A program made the position numbers and the translations under genes. Shown one piece after another: positions 25,936-35,634 of a stretch of DNA of 64,000 nt (the stretch's first letter is position 1; every line of letters begins with the position of its first letter). The DNA is taken from positions 310,001 through 374,000 of the forward strand of contig NZ_JAUQON010000003.1 of the NCBI RefSeq assembly GCF_030580955.1, read 5' to 3'. Below the pieces are notes generated by a model. The model was not told where the DNA came from. It made no database searches and saw nothing but the letters and a program-made list of their open reading frames with translations. The stretch comes from Hymenobacter convexus (GTDB taxonomy: Bacteria > Bacteroidota > Bacteroidia > Cytophagales > Hymenobacteraceae).

Positions 25936-26805
25936 TCAAACCGCTACGGCCAGCGCCAGCGGCATGAGCTCCACGGCAAACTCGGTAGCATGCCCCAAGT
26001 AGTCGCCGTCTACGTGGAAGCCGATGGGCGCTGCCGCCCGCACCCGCGCTTGCGGCACCCGAAAATACTCGGCCGCCTTGGTTTGGGGCAGGTTGCCCAG
26101 AGCCATGGCTAGGCTCACGCGAAAGGCGCGCATGGCGGGCAGCGCGTCAATCAGGCAGACATCGAGCAGGCCGTCGCGCAGGTCGGCCAGGGGCGCGATG
26201 TAGGCGTTGTTGCCGTACTGGGAGGCGTTGGCGAAGGCCAGCACGTAGCAGTTGGTGGCCAGCTGCTGGCCAGCTAGGTCTACTTCCACGGCTACCGACT
26301 GGTAGCGCCGGTACTCGCGCAGCGTCACGCGCAGGTAGGTGCTCAGGCCGCGCGAGCCGGCCTGAGCAAAATGCTGGCTCACGTGGGCATCGAACCCCAA
26401 GCCAGCCGTGCAGAAAAACGGGTGACCGTTCATCACACCCACGTCCATGCGGCTAAAATCGGGCGTCGCCAACCGGCGCAGGGCCGCTGGCAGGCCCAGC
26501 GGCACCTTCAGGTGGCGGGCCAGGCCGTTGCCCGAGCCCTGTGGGACGATGCCCAGGGCGGCCGCCGTGCCCAGCAGGCCCCGGCCCACCTCGTTCACAG
26601 TGCCATCGCCGCCTACCGCTGCCACCACCGCAAACCCCTCAGCGGCGGCCAGTTTGGCTAGCTCTACGGCGTGTCCGGCGTATTCGGTCTGCCGGATTTC
26701 GTAGCTCGCTTCCCGCGCCCCAAAGTGCTGAGCAATGAGGCCCGGCATGTCGTGGCGGCGGCTGGGGCCGGCTTTGGGGTTAAGAATAAAACAGGTTTTG
26801 GGCAT
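25936..26805 (-). CDS. Diacylglycerol/lipid kinase family protein
   Basis: A 289-residue lipid kinase of the DagK/YegS/LCB5 family. Motifs: FILNPKAG near the start, VAAVGGDGTVNEVGRGL (ATP-binding, near residue 60), GIVPQGSGNGLARHLK, and DFSRMDVGVMNGHPFFCTAGLGFDA. The family phosphorylates lipid alcohols such as diacylglycerol or sphingoid bases at the membrane. The exact substrate cannot be told from sequence. I chose ATG 26805 because the family begins with this hydrophobic strand; an upstream extension is arginine-rich and unlikely. Confidence 0.9.
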   Translation of the reverse strand: MPKTCFILNPKAGPSRRHDMPGLIAQHFGAREASYEIRQTEYAGHAVELAKLAAAEGFAVVAAVGGDGTVNEVGRGLLGTAAALGIVPQGSGNGLARHLKVPLGLPAALRRLATPDFSRMDVGVMNGHPFFCTAGLGFDAHVSQHFAQAGSRGLSTYLRVTLREYRRYQSVAVEVDLAGQQLATNCYVLAFANASQYGNNAYIAPLADLRDGLLDVCLIDALPAMRAFRVSLAMALGNLPQTKAAEYFRVPQARVRAAAPIGFHVDGDYLGHATEFAVELMPLALAVAV

Positions 26806-26937
26806 GGCGCACGCTCGGCGAAGGCCAAGCGAATCAATGAAAAAAGACGGGGCAAACCGCGGAGCCAAGTACGAAAAACGCCGCCCGCCCCGCCACAAAT
26901 GGCGAAGCAAGCGGCGTCCTATTTACGAGGCCGGCAA

Positions 26938-27993
<1,056 letters not shown>

Positions 27994-28059
27994 TTAAAAG
28001 TGGGGCGAAGATAGTAGAATGGCGCGGGTTGCAGCCGCATTGCGCGACGCGGGCCAACT

Positions 28060-28083
28060 GGGATTTGATTCCCCTACGGGCTA
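28060..28083 (+). repeat. Remnant resembling the 3' end of tRNA-Glu
   Basis: These 24 bases match the T-arm and acceptor end of the tRNA-Glu at 28310-28333 with three differences. The core TGATTCCCCTACGG is identical. No tRNA body precedes it. It lies 178 bases upstream of the intact gene and may be a scar of an older integration event or of a duplicated tRNA. The rest of 27946-28261 holds the gapA upstream region and the tRNA promoter. Confidence 0.7.
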
Positions 28084-28212
28084 TGGTAACCGGAAAGGCC
28101 TGAATGGAGTTTCGGCCCTCGGGCAGGCGGCCTGGTTTTAACAGCCCGCAAATTTTTCCGCCTGAAAAACAGGCCATTTCCCTTCGCAAGCCATTTTTTT
28201 CAGGCCCGATAC

Positions 28213-28242
28213 TTGCACGAAAGGCCGAACGCCGTACCTTTG
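28213..28242 (+). promoter_or_regulatory. Promoter of tRNA-Glu
   Basis: TTG at 28213-28215, a 19-base spacer, and TACCTTTG at 28235-28242 form a perfect Bacteroidota housekeeping promoter. The tRNA starts 19 bases downstream of the -7 element. Confidence 0.85.
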
Positions 28243-28261
28243 CATCATCAAAACGAACAAC

Positions 28262-28333
28262 GGTCCGTTCGTCTAGGGGTTAGGACAGTAGATTTTCATT
28301 CTACCAACAGGGGTTCGATTCCCCTACGGACTA
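28262..28333 (+). tRNA. tRNA-Glu (anticodon UUC)
   Basis: A 72-base cloverleaf. Acceptor arms GGTCCGT and ACGGACT (one G-T pair), anticodon stem GTAGA/TCTAC with loop TTTTCAT giving anticodon TTC, T arm AGGGG-TTCGATT-CCCCT, and discriminator A. CCA is not encoded. The prophage lies directly downstream, so the tRNA or its terminator is the likely integration target. Confidence 0.97.
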
Positions 28334-28337
28334 CAAG

Positions 28338-28369
28338 AAAGGCCCTCACGGTAGCGTGAGGGCCTTTTT
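28338..28369 (+). terminator. Terminator of tRNA-Glu
   Basis: A 13-base stem (AAAGGCCCTCACG and its complement) with a GTAG loop, ending in a T run, starting five bases after the tRNA. Confidence 0.93.
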
Positions 28370-28378
28370 CTTTATTCT

Positions 28379-28399
28379 CTGTGGCAGTTTCTGTGGCAG
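28379..28399 (+). repeat. Short direct repeat near the phage boundary
   Basis: CTGTGGCAG occurs twice (28379-28387 and 28391-28399) separated by TTT. It lies between the tRNA terminator and the tape measure stop, where an attachment core or recombinase arm sites would be expected. Function is inference. Confidence 0.5.
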
Positions 28400-28401
28400 A
28401 T

Positions 28402-31400
28402 TTATTTGATGGCGAATCCGGCGCGCACCTGCTGCCGCTCCTGGAGGGCTTCCTCCACGTTGGCTGTGTCCTCGCCCTCCCAGGCTACTCGCTGCCGCGA
28501 AGGCAGCTCCCGCACGGCCTGCTCCACTCGGCCAATGGCCTGCACCACGTCCTGACTGCCGCCGGCACCAGTTGAGCCCCCCGCGCCCGGCAGCGGGCCG
28601 CCGGGCGTGCCCCCCTCGGCATAGAAGCCGCCGCCATCACGCCGGCGCACCGGGGCCCCGCCCCGGTGCAGGCTCGTATCGAGCAGCGCGTCCACCAGCT
28701 CGCGGTTGTTGGCGTAGGTGTCGCGGCTCAGAATCATGTAGGGCTCGCCCCGCTCCCACTCGCCCAGGTGCTGGCCGGTGGCGCCGTCCACCATCCGGAT
28801 GCCGCCGCCGCTGTGCAGCTGGCCTACGCTCGGCACGCCGGCCACGGGGTTGATGCGGCCGCCGGTGGCGAAGCGCTTCACCGCGCCCCAGGCCCGGCCG
28901 ACGATGCCGCCCTTGGCATACTCCGGCGTGGGCGTGGCAATGATTTTAGCGGTCGCCAGGGCCGCAAAAATGGCGGTTATCGCGCCCGTTGGGGTAAGCG
29001 GGCCGCCGGCTTTGAGCACGGCCAGGATGCCTTGCACGATGGAGTCGGCAATGTTGGCTTCCTTTTCTTTCTGCGCGGCCTCGTTCTTGATGCGCCGGGT
29101 GGCCTCGTCCGACTTGGTTTCAATGCTGGTTTTCTGCAACTCGTACTCCTCCTTGCTGATGATGCCCGCTTTGTATTCGCGGTCGAGGGTTTTGAGCCGT
29201 GAGGTTTTATTCTTTTCCACCTGCGTCAATTCCTTGTCGCTGGCAATTTTCTGAAAGTCCGCGATGGCCTGAATCCCCGCGCTGGCAACGCCAAAAGCAT
29301 AATCCCGCTTCTGGTCGTCGTTCATTTTCGACCAGTCCAAGTAGTCCTCGTCGATTTTGCGCATGTCGGCATCGAGCTTGCGCTTGAGGGCCAGCCGCTG
29401 CTCGTTGGTCAGGTTGGCGTTCTGGATGTCGAGCTGGTACTGCTCCTGCAGCTGCTGCTTTTTTAGGTCGCGCTCCTCCCCGGCCGCCTTGTCGCGGTCG
29501 GCGTTGAACAAGTCGCCCTGCTGCTTGCGGCGCTGAATCCGTTGCAGGGCAATGTCCTCGTCGATGGCCAGGATGCGCGCGGCGATTTCCTGCTCGTTCC
29601 GCGCCCGCTGCTCCCCCAGGGCTTTCAAGTCCAGCTGGAGCTTCTCCTCGATGAGCCGGCGCTTCTCGGCCGCGGTGCGGTCGGTGTCGAGCACCTTCAG
29701 CAGTTCGCCGGCGGCCGCCGTGCGCAGCTCCGCCGCCCGGCGCTCCCACTCGTTTTTGATAAGAGCGTTGCGGCGCTTCTCAAGGTCGAGTTCCTCCTCG
29801 GCCCGTTTCTGGGCCGCCTGGCGCCGCACCTCGGCCACGTCCCCGGCCAGCTTCTGCTCGATGAGCCGGCGCTGCTCGGCCATCTGCTCGGCCGTGCCCT
29901 TGGCCGTGGCCTTCTCTTTTTCCGCCGCGGCGTTGAGCTGCTGAATCTTTCTCTCGGTTTCGTCGGTGAGCAGCGCGGCGTTGAGGTCGGCCAGGCGTTT
30001 TTCGACCTCGGCCTGCTCTTTGGCCCGTTTCTCGGCCGCGTCCCGGGTTTTCTTATCGTACTCGTCCTGCAGCTGGCGCAGGTCGCGCAGCGCTTCGGCC
30101 CGAATCACTTTCTTGTCGCCGGCGGTTTTCTTCTCATCGAGCAGCTCGATGTCGCGCCTGGTGGCCACCTCCAGCTTTTTCAGCCGCAGCTCCTCGGCCG
30201 AGCCGGCGGCCACCAGGGCCAGAGCCGCCTTGATGTTGGCCTCGCGGTTTTTCAGCGATTCCAAACGTGCTTTTATTTCTTCCTCGGCTGACTTCTTCGC
30301 GGCCTCCTGAACCTTTTTAGCCCGTTCGGCCCGTTGCTGGCTGGCCCGTGCCGCCTGCGCGGCCTGCTCCTTTTTCTCCTGCTCAGCATAGCCGGTGTGG
30401 TAAGCATTGGCCGCATCGGTGCCGGCTTTACGGAGCACCGGCCCCAACTCATCCAGCCCCTTTTTTATCAGCACGGGGTTGAAGGTGAAAATGCCGGCCA
30501 GCAACGTGGCCACGGAGCCCAACTGATTAACGACGATGTTTTTGATGCTGGCAAACACCGCCTGCGCAGTGGCGCTCAGGCCCGCGATGGTTTCGCGCAC
30601 CTTCTCGCTCTTATCGTAGAGCGTGATAAACCCGCCCACCAGCAGCGCCACGGCCGCGATGACGATGCCGATGGGGTTGGCCGTCATGGCCGCGTTGAGC
30701 AGGCGCTGGGCGGTGGCGCTGGCAATGGTGGCGGCCGCCCGCCCTTTCTCGATGACGGTTTGGGCCAGCACCAGGCTGTTGAGAATGACCTGCTCCGCGT
30801 TCAGCGTCAGGATGGCCACGCCCAGGCCGAGCAGCGCGGCCTTGTTTTCGTTGATGAACGCCGGCGTGCCATTCAGCAATTCGATGAAGAACGCAAACAG
30901 GGCCACGCCCGCCGTGAGCACCGGCCGCAGCGCCTGCAATCCGTCCACAATCAATTCGCCCAGCCCCTCCTTCACGTTGCCCACCTGAATTTCGAACTGC
31001 TTCAGCGGCCCGGTACCGGCTTTGGCGGCCGCCTCGGCCGAGCCGGCAAACTCCGTTTTCAGCTCCTGCAGGATGATGGCCTGCGCGCCGGCCACGTCGC
31101 CGGTTTCCACCAGCGACTTAATCATCGCCTTCTGGTCTTCCGAAAACGACACGCCGGCTTTGCTCAGGGCCGTGATGCCTTTAATCGGGTCGTTCAGGGC
31201 CTTGCCCACCTGAATGGTGGCCCCCTTCAGGTCGGCCGGGCCGTCGCCGCCGAGCTTGGTGGCCATGTCCACAATCGCTGGCAGGGCCTCCTCGTACACG
31301 CCCTTCTTAATCTTGGTGAAGGTGAGCAGCACCGACTGGGCCTGCGTGATGGCGTCGCCGTCGAGGATGGTTTTGCCCTCCAGCGCGGTGCTCAACTCGA

Positions 31401-31995
31401 GCAATTCCTGCTTGGTCAGGCCGGCGGCGTGGCCGGTGCTGCTGAGCGAGGCCTCCAGCTGGGCGGCCGCGCCCTGGGCCTGGGCAAACTCGTCGATGCT
31501 TTCCGAGCCCAGCTGCCGGAGCCCGCTGAGCACGGCCTGCACGCCCAGCTGAATGCCGCTGAAGGCCACCGCCTTTTTTAGAAAATCGGTGAAGCCGCCG
31601 CCGGCGTTGTCGAACTCGTCCTTCACGCCCTTGGCTTCGCGGCGCACCTGGGCCAGGCGCGCGTCCACCTGGGCCAGCTCCTGGGCTTTGTCAATAAACG
31701 ACTGCGTGTTGGGCGTGAGCTGGCCCAACTCGCGGTTGAGTTGCCGCGACAAGTTGCCCAACTGCGGGATGGTGAGCGAGGTGAGGCCGATTTGCTGGCG
31801 CAGCTCGGCCATGCGGGCGTTCACCGTACTCAGCTCCTTGTTGGCGTTCACGTACTCCTCGGTGCCCTTTTTCAGGCCCTTCATGCCGTCCTGCAGCAGC
31901 AGGGCCTTGCGGGTGAGGTTGTCGAGTTCGGTGCGCGACTGCGAGCCGTCGATTTCGAGCTTAATCTGGACGTTGTCCTGTCTTACTTGTCCCAT
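28402..31995 (-). CDS. Phage tail tape measure protein
   Basis: A 1197-residue tape measure protein that sets tail length and helps DNA cross the host envelope. N-terminal coiled coil (about 1-110), a tape-measure core near 130-330 (QAQGAAAQLEASLSSTGHAAGLTKQELLELS), hydrophobic segments (about 355-375, 390-410 and 430-470, e.g. AMTANPIGIVIAAVALLVGG), then a very long charged coiled coil (about 560-900), another hydrophobic stretch near 1010-1050 and a Gly-rich end. It overlaps the upstream gene by one base. By the usual 0.15 nm per residue the tail would be about 180 nm. It is the last gene of the element before the tRNA. Confidence 0.93.
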   Translation of the reverse strand: MGQVRQDNVQIKLEIDGSQSRTELDNLTRKALLLQDGMKGLKKGTEEYVNANKELSTVNARMAELRQQIGLTSLTIPQLGNLSRQLNRELGQLTPNTQSFIDKAQELAQVDARLAQVRREAKGVKDEFDNAGGGFTDFLKKAVAFSGIQLGVQAVLSGLRQLGSESIDEFAQAQGAAAQLEASLSSTGHAAGLTKQELLELSTALEGKTILDGDAITQAQSVLLTFTKIKKGVYEEALPAIVDMATKLGGDGPADLKGATIQVGKALNDPIKGITALSKAGVSFSEDQKAMIKSLVETGDVAGAQAIILQELKTEFAGSAEAAAKAGTGPLKQFEIQVGNVKEGLGELIVDGLQALRPVLTAGVALFAFFIELLNGTPAFINENKAALLGLGVAILTLNAEQVILNSLVLAQTVIEKGRAAATIASATAQRLLNAAMTANPIGIVIAAVALLVGGFITLYDKSEKVRETIAGLSATAQAVFASIKNIVVNQLGSVATLLAGIFTFNPVLIKKGLDELGPVLRKAGTDAANAYHTGYAEQEKKEQAAQAARASQQRAERAKKVQEAAKKSAEEEIKARLESLKNREANIKAALALVAAGSAEELRLKKLEVATRRDIELLDEKKTAGDKKVIRAEALRDLRQLQDEYDKKTRDAAEKRAKEQAEVEKRLADLNAALLTDETERKIQQLNAAAEKEKATAKGTAEQMAEQRRLIEQKLAGDVAEVRRQAAQKRAEEELDLEKRRNALIKNEWERRAAELRTAAAGELLKVLDTDRTAAEKRRLIEEKLQLDLKALGEQRARNEQEIAARILAIDEDIALQRIQRRKQQGDLFNADRDKAAGEERDLKKQQLQEQYQLDIQNANLTNEQRLALKRKLDADMRKIDEDYLDWSKMNDDQKRDYAFGVASAGIQAIADFQKIASDKELTQVEKNKTSRLKTLDREYKAGIISKEEYELQKTSIETKSDEATRRIKNEAAQKEKEANIADSIVQGILAVLKAGGPLTPTGAITAIFAALATAKIIATPTPEYAKGGIVGRAWGAVKRFATGGRINPVAGVPSVGQLHSGGGIRMVDGATGQHLGEWERGEPYMILSRDTYANNRELVDALLDTSLHRGGAPVRRRDGGGFYAEGGTPGGPLPGAGGSTGAGGSQDVVQAIGRVEQAVRELPSRQRVAWEGEDTANVEEALQERQQVRAGFAIK

Positions 31996-32525
31996 TAGAG
32001 GCGGATGCTGGCGGCGATGTGCGTACCGGTTTGGGCGGCGTAGCGGGTGGTCACGGCGTCGATGAGGCCGTTGAGGCTGGAGTAAAAAGTTTTGGCAAAC
32101 CAGGCCTTGGGCCTGACCTGGCTGTTGTCGCGGAGCTTGGCCCGGGCGATGCCCCAGGCAATGCGGTTGAGGGCCACGGCCTTGGTGAGCGGAAACTGGC
32201 CGTAGCGGTAGCCCGGCACGTAATTGAACTTGTCCAGGCCTACCTTTTCCACGTAGGCTTCCATCTCCTCCAGCGGCGGGGCCTTGGTGCGGTTGATGCC
32301 CTTCATATCCCGGATGCGGCCGTACTGCTCGAAGGCCACGCCCATGCTGGCCACGTGGCGAGCGGAAGCGGCCACGACTTCCGACCGCAGCGACTGGAGC
32401 AGCTCTTCGGTGAACACGAGGCCCTTTTTCTGGATGGCATCCGCCAGCGCGGCCAGGGCCCGGGTGGCGTAGTTGCCCAGCTCCTCGTCGAGGATGCGCT
32501 GAAAATCGGCGGAATACTCACTCAT
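31995..32525 (-). CDS. Phage protein upstream of tape measure
   Basis: A 176-residue protein, mostly helical at the N-terminus and with a compact C-terminal part (GYRYGQFPLTKAVALNRIAWGIA, SSLNGLIDAVTTRYAAQTG). Its place directly before the tape measure gene, with overlapping stop and start, suggests a tail assembly or tail-completion role. I do not recognise a named family, so this is context only. Confidence 0.6.
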   Translation of the reverse strand: MSEYSADFQRILDEELGNYATRALAALADAIQKKGLVFTEELLQSLRSEVVAASARHVASMGVAFEQYGRIRDMKGINRTKAPPLEEMEAYVEKVGLDKFNYVPGYRYGQFPLTKAVALNRIAWGIARAKLRDNSQVRPKAWFAKTFYSSLNGLIDAVTTRYAAQTGTHIAASIRL

Positions 32526-32565
32526 GCCCTCAAGATGTGGGCACGCGCCGGCGGGGCATAGGACG

Positions 32566-32596
32566 AAAAAAGCCCCGCCGGGTGGGCGGGGCTTTT
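32566..32596 (-). terminator. Intrinsic terminator (GC-rich, recurrent type)
   Basis: Stem AAGCCCCGCC with its complement around GGGT, flanked by A and T runs. Nearly the same hairpin occurs at 47230-47261 and 50883-50910. It follows the gene at 32680-33168. Confidence 0.88.
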
Positions 32597-32679
32597 CATA
32601 TTTATTCGAATGGCTCGTTTATTTGAATTACCGTTTTGATGTACTTAGTCCCAACGATGCGAAGACTCGGGTTGTCCGC

Positions 32680-33168
32680 TCACCAAGTAGTCGCAGCCAT
32701 AACGCGCTCGCGGAACTGCGCCAACGAATGCGAATCCAGGTGAGAATTGGTGAGGGCGGACTCCAGGTCAAAGTTTGCCCCGCTGATATCGGACGCCACG
32801 ATGTACCGAAAGTTGGTGAAACGGTAGCGTAGCCCCTGCGGGGTGTGGGTGAGTTGCACGTCTGCCTGGAGGTGAGCCGCCCCATGCGGTTGCGGGAACG
32901 AGAAATGCAGCTTGGCTGGGACCCCGCCGTACGTCAGGACGTAGGGGTTTGCGCGGCGCAAGCTGTCGAGGACGGTCGGAGAATCTTCGGTCAGCTTGTT
33001 TTGGTACCAGTGCCGTACCCGGTGCAACTGCGACAGCGTGTCGGACGCCGGCCACGGTAACACGCCGCTCACTTCTATCTGGCCTGTGGCACGGTTACGC
33101 GGCCACGGAGGGGGAGCCTCGCCCCACAGCGGTAAGAGCCAGAAACAAAAGAGCAACCATACATTCAC
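32680..33168 (-). CDS. Secreted protein with a DUF4468-like region
   Basis: A 162-residue protein with a hydrophobic signal sequence (VNVWLLFCFWLLPLWG). The following part (TGQIEVSGVLPWPASDTLSQ, RHWYQNKL, a beta-rich C-terminus) resembles DUF4468, a Bacteroidota domain of unknown role. The start is uncertain: I took GTG 33168, which begins the signal peptide; a TTG at 33216 would give 178 residues. It may be a moron gene expressed in the lysogen, between the tail and lysis genes. Confidence 0.5.
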   Translation of the reverse strand: MNVWLLFCFWLLPLWGEAPPPWPRNRATGQIEVSGVLPWPASDTLSQLHRVRHWYQNKLTEDSPTVLDSLRRANPYVLTYGGVPAKLHFSFPQPHGAAHLQADVQLTHTPQGLRYRFTNFRYIVASDISGANFDLESALTNSHLDSHSLAQFRERVMAATTW

Positions 33169-33275
33169 AAACGAAAAATACGCTCCGTTTCCTAAACTAC
33201 ACCAGCAACTCGGCAAAAGACTGCTAACAGGCCATTTGAGCCAATTCGGAGTTTAAGAAACTCGTCTACAAATTA

Positions 33276-33316
33276 AAGTTTACGAAACCCTCGATGTAGA
33301 TGAGTTTCGTAAACTT
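33276..33316. promoter_or_regulatory. Inverted repeat, possible operator or terminator
   Basis: Perfect 13-base arms (AAGTTTACGAAAC at 33276-33288 and its complement at 33304-33316) with a 15-base loop. It sits between two minus-strand genes in an AT-rich gap. There is no long T run after it, so an operator or RNA hairpin is as likely as a terminator. Confidence 0.55.
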
Positions 33317-33336
33317 GGTTGCAACGCTAAAACTTG

Positions 33337-33837
33337 TCAACCCAACAGTCCAACCAGCCACCTGCGCTTCCACCAAAGCAGGCCCGCCACCGGCACCAGC
33401 AGCCACCAGTAGCTCAGGCCACTCTCGGTGGTTAGCTCCGCGTGGGCACCGTCGCCAATCGCGGGGGCCCCGCCCCGCTGGCCGGCCTTGCGGTTATCCG
33501 TCGCGCTGCCGGCACCCGTGGCCACCGGTGCACGGGACCGGGTGACGGTGGTGGCCACCGCACCCGGGCCCTGGGCCAGGCTACTGTTTTTGAGCTTGGT
33601 GGGCAGCACGCCGGCGCGGGCCAGGTTGGCGGCCTGGGCCTTCTGCCACTGGCGCTTCTGGCGCGGGGTGCTGCCGGCCGGAGCTGGTACCAGGTAGGGC
33701 GGCAGGCCGGCCAGCGAGTCGAGGGCCACCGGCGTGCTCCGCGCCGTGGCCGGCGGTGGGGGCTCCTGCACCGAACGGCCGGCGGTGCAGCAGGCCAGGC
33801 TCAGCGTGAGAGCAGCAAGTAAGCGGGTCGTTCTCAT
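33337..33837 (-). CDS. Spanin-like lipoprotein with C-terminal membrane helix
   Basis: A 166-residue protein. The N-terminus is a lipoprotein signal (LLAALTLSLACC, Cys16 or 17). A Pro/Ala-rich, charged middle follows, and the C-terminus is a membrane helix with a basic end (about 143-166, WWLLVPVAGLLWWKRR). An outer-membrane lipoprotein also anchored in the inner membrane is the plan of a unimolecular spanin (as in phage T1 gp11), which fuses the two membranes at lysis. It lies ten bases downstream of the lysozyme gene, in the place expected for a spanin. No sequence family is recognised, so this is a topology-based call. Confidence 0.6.
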   Translation of the reverse strand: MRTTRLLAALTLSLACCTAGRSVQEPPPPATARSTPVALDSLAGLPPYLVPAPAGSTPRQKRQWQKAQAANLARAGVLPTKLKNSSLAQGPGAVATTVTRSRAPVATGAGSATDNRKAGQRGGAPAIGDGAHAELTTESGLSYWWLLVPVAGLLWWKRRWLVGLLG

Positions 33838-33847
33838 CGGCGTAGGT

Positions 33848-34351
33848 TTACTTGGTAAAAAACAGATTTACTTCCTCCAGCCGGCGGGCCGCAAGGCCGG
33901 CAGCTACCTGCTTCTCGCCAGGCTCATCCACTAGGCCGTCGCCATCATCGTCCTTATGGTTGTGGGTACCGTCCATTTTGTTCCATACCAGCCAGTAAGG
34001 GCGAATCACGGCTTCTGAGGCCTTGGCGTTGATTTGCTTCACCAGATTCGACGTACTGAAGCCTGTGGTGCCGATATTAAAGCACATGGTGACGCAGGCA
34101 TCGAACTGGTTTTGGGTAAGCGGTACCTTCACGGCCGCGTTGACTGCCTTCTCGTACCACACCAAGTCTTTGGCGAGCAATGCTGCGGCCTCCGGCTCAG
34201 TGAGGACGGTATGGGTCAAGTGCTCCTCGCCATGCAGAATCACATGGCCGTAGCCGATGGTGAACTTGCCGGCGGGGCAGATATAGGCTTTGGCCCGGAA
34301 TAATTCCTTGGCCTTGATGAGGGCAATGCCCCGTGCTGCGGTTTTCATCAT
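33848..34351 (-). CDS. GH24 lysozyme (endolysin)
   Basis: A 167-residue T4/P22-type lysozyme that cuts peptidoglycan for lysis. The catalytic triad fits the family spacing: Glu16, Cys25, Thr31 in KELFRAKAYICPAGKFTIGYGH. Further conserved parts are VPLTQNQFDACVTMCFNIG and LRPYW-like IRPYWLVW. There is no N-terminal signal or SAR helix, so a holin is needed for release, and one is encoded nearby at 35162-35632. Near residues 130-142 an acidic loop (DDDGDGLVDE) looks like a calcium-binding EF-hand/dockerin loop, which is unusual for the family. Tandem ATGs at 34351 and 34348. Confidence 0.9.
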   Translation of the reverse strand: MMKTAARGIALIKAKELFRAKAYICPAGKFTIGYGHVILHGEEHLTHTVLTEPEAAALLAKDLVWYEKAVNAAVKVPLTQNQFDACVTMCFNIGTTGFSTSNLVKQINAKASEAVIRPYWLVWNKMDGTHNHKDDDGDGLVDEPGEKQVAAGLAARRLEEVNLFFTK

Positions 34352-34352
34352 A

Positions 34353-35165
34353 CTAGGATTGCTTTTCGGCTTCGCGCCGGCGGCGGGCCTTTTTGGCCAG
34401 GTTGAAAAAGACGGTGTGCAGGCGGGTGTGGCAAACCTGCTCGTAGGTGCCGTAGGTGCCGGTTTCGGCTAGCTCGGCCAGGATTTCCAGCACCTGCGTG
34501 CCGTCGCCTTTCGGCGCGGGCCCAGCGGCCGCCGGGGGGCCTTCGGGCTGCGGGGCGGGCTTCTCGTACAAGTCCTGGTAGTTGCGCTGGATGAAGCGCT
34601 CGGCCGCCAGGAAGCGGTGCAGCACCACCATTTTCAGCGAAAGCGGCAGGTCGGCCAGTTCCTTTGCCCGGGCCTCGGCCAGCTTGCCGTTGTAGCGCTC
34701 GCGGCGCTGGCCGTCCCAGGCCGGGTCGTTCTCGTCAACGCCGGCGGCGGCTGGCCGGCAGAGCGTGGCCACCAGCTGGTCGAGAGCCGTGGCCTGGGGG
34801 GCTTTGGGCCGGGCAAAGAGGTGGAAGTACACGCTGGCCATCGCGTACTCCACCAGCACGGCATCGGTCAGGTTGGGCTCTACGACCAGGTAAGTGCGGC
34901 CGCGGTGGGCAAACTCCGTAAGGCCGGCCTGCTCCAGCTTCCAGGCCCAGCCCACCTGGGCGCACAAGTCCCAGAGCTGGTCGGGCGTGAGCCGGCGCAC
35001 GTCGCGCTCGCGCACCTTCGGGCACCAGGCGCGCACCACGGCCAGGCGGTTGGCCACGGTGTCGGCCGCCAGGTAGGGCGCGGCCGAGAGCAGCTGCGGC
35101 CCGGTCAGCTCGGCCCAGGTTTCGGGCAGGCAATGGGGGCGGCCATCGAGGCGAAAGCGAATCAT
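34353..35165 (-). CDS. Phage protein, possible tail assembly chaperone
   Basis: A 270-residue, mainly helical protein with a Pro/Ala-rich linker near 205-225. The N-terminus (IRFRLDGRPHCLPETWAELT) and WDLCAQVGWAWKL are typical of a protein found beside holin and portal genes in Bacteroidota phages. No catalytic motif is visible. A role in tail assembly is suggested by position only. It overlaps the holin-like gene upstream by four bases. Confidence 0.5.
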   Translation of the reverse strand: MIRFRLDGRPHCLPETWAELTGPQLLSAAPYLAADTVANRLAVVRAWCPKVRERDVRRLTPDQLWDLCAQVGWAWKLEQAGLTEFAHRGRTYLVVEPNLTDAVLVEYAMASVYFHLFARPKAPQATALDQLVATLCRPAAAGVDENDPAWDGQRRERYNGKLAEARAKELADLPLSLKMVVLHRFLAAERFIQRNYQDLYEKPAPQPEGPPAAAGPAPKGDGTQVLEILAELAETGTYGTYEQVCHTRLHTVFFNLAKKARRRREAEKQS

Positions 35166-35632
35166 GGGGCAACGGGTAAGGCGGTTTCTTCGGTTGGGGC
35201 CGCAGGCGCGGGCGCCGGTACCGGCGCGGCTTCAGCGGCGGCATCGGCGGCGCGGGTGATGCGCTTTTGCAGCAAGTCGGCCACGGCCGGCTCCACCAAA
35301 TCGAGCTTGCCGAAGCTGATAATCAGCCGGCGCATGTGCACGATGACAAAGGGGGCCATGGCCAGCTGCGAGAGGAAAAACAGCCCCTTTTCGTGCTCCG
35401 CGAAGCCGTGGGCGAAGGCCAGCAGCACGGTGTAGGCCAGCAGGCGCAGGGCCAGGTTGCGCGGCACTAGCCGCTTGCCTTCCACGAGGTTGTTGGTCAC
35501 CACGTCGAGCACGACCAGCACCAGCAGCGAGTAGTAGGAGTACGCCGGGCTCCAGATGTGCACGTCGACAAAGCCGCTGACGCCGGCGGCCACCACGGCC
35601 AGAAATTCCAGGGTTAAAAAGCGCGGTGCCAT
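35162..35632 (-). CDS. Phage holin-like membrane protein
   Basis: A 156-residue protein with four hydrophobic segments (about 8-24, 30-48, 60-80, 85-105) and an Ala/Pro-rich, charged C-terminal tail. The spread of helices, VLDVVTNNLVEGKRLVPRNLALR and the location near the lysozyme fit the phage holin 4 family. It would form membrane lesions that release the signal-less lysozyme. Confidence 0.7.
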   Translation of the reverse strand: MAPRFLTLEFLAVVAAGVSGFVDVHIWSPAYSYYSLLVLVVLDVVTNNLVEGKRLVPRNLALRLLAYTVLLAFAHGFAEHEKGLFFLSQLAMAPFVIVHMRRLIISFGKLDLVEPAVADLLQKRITRAADAAAEAAPVPAPAPAAPTEETALPVAP

Positions 35633-35634
35633 GC

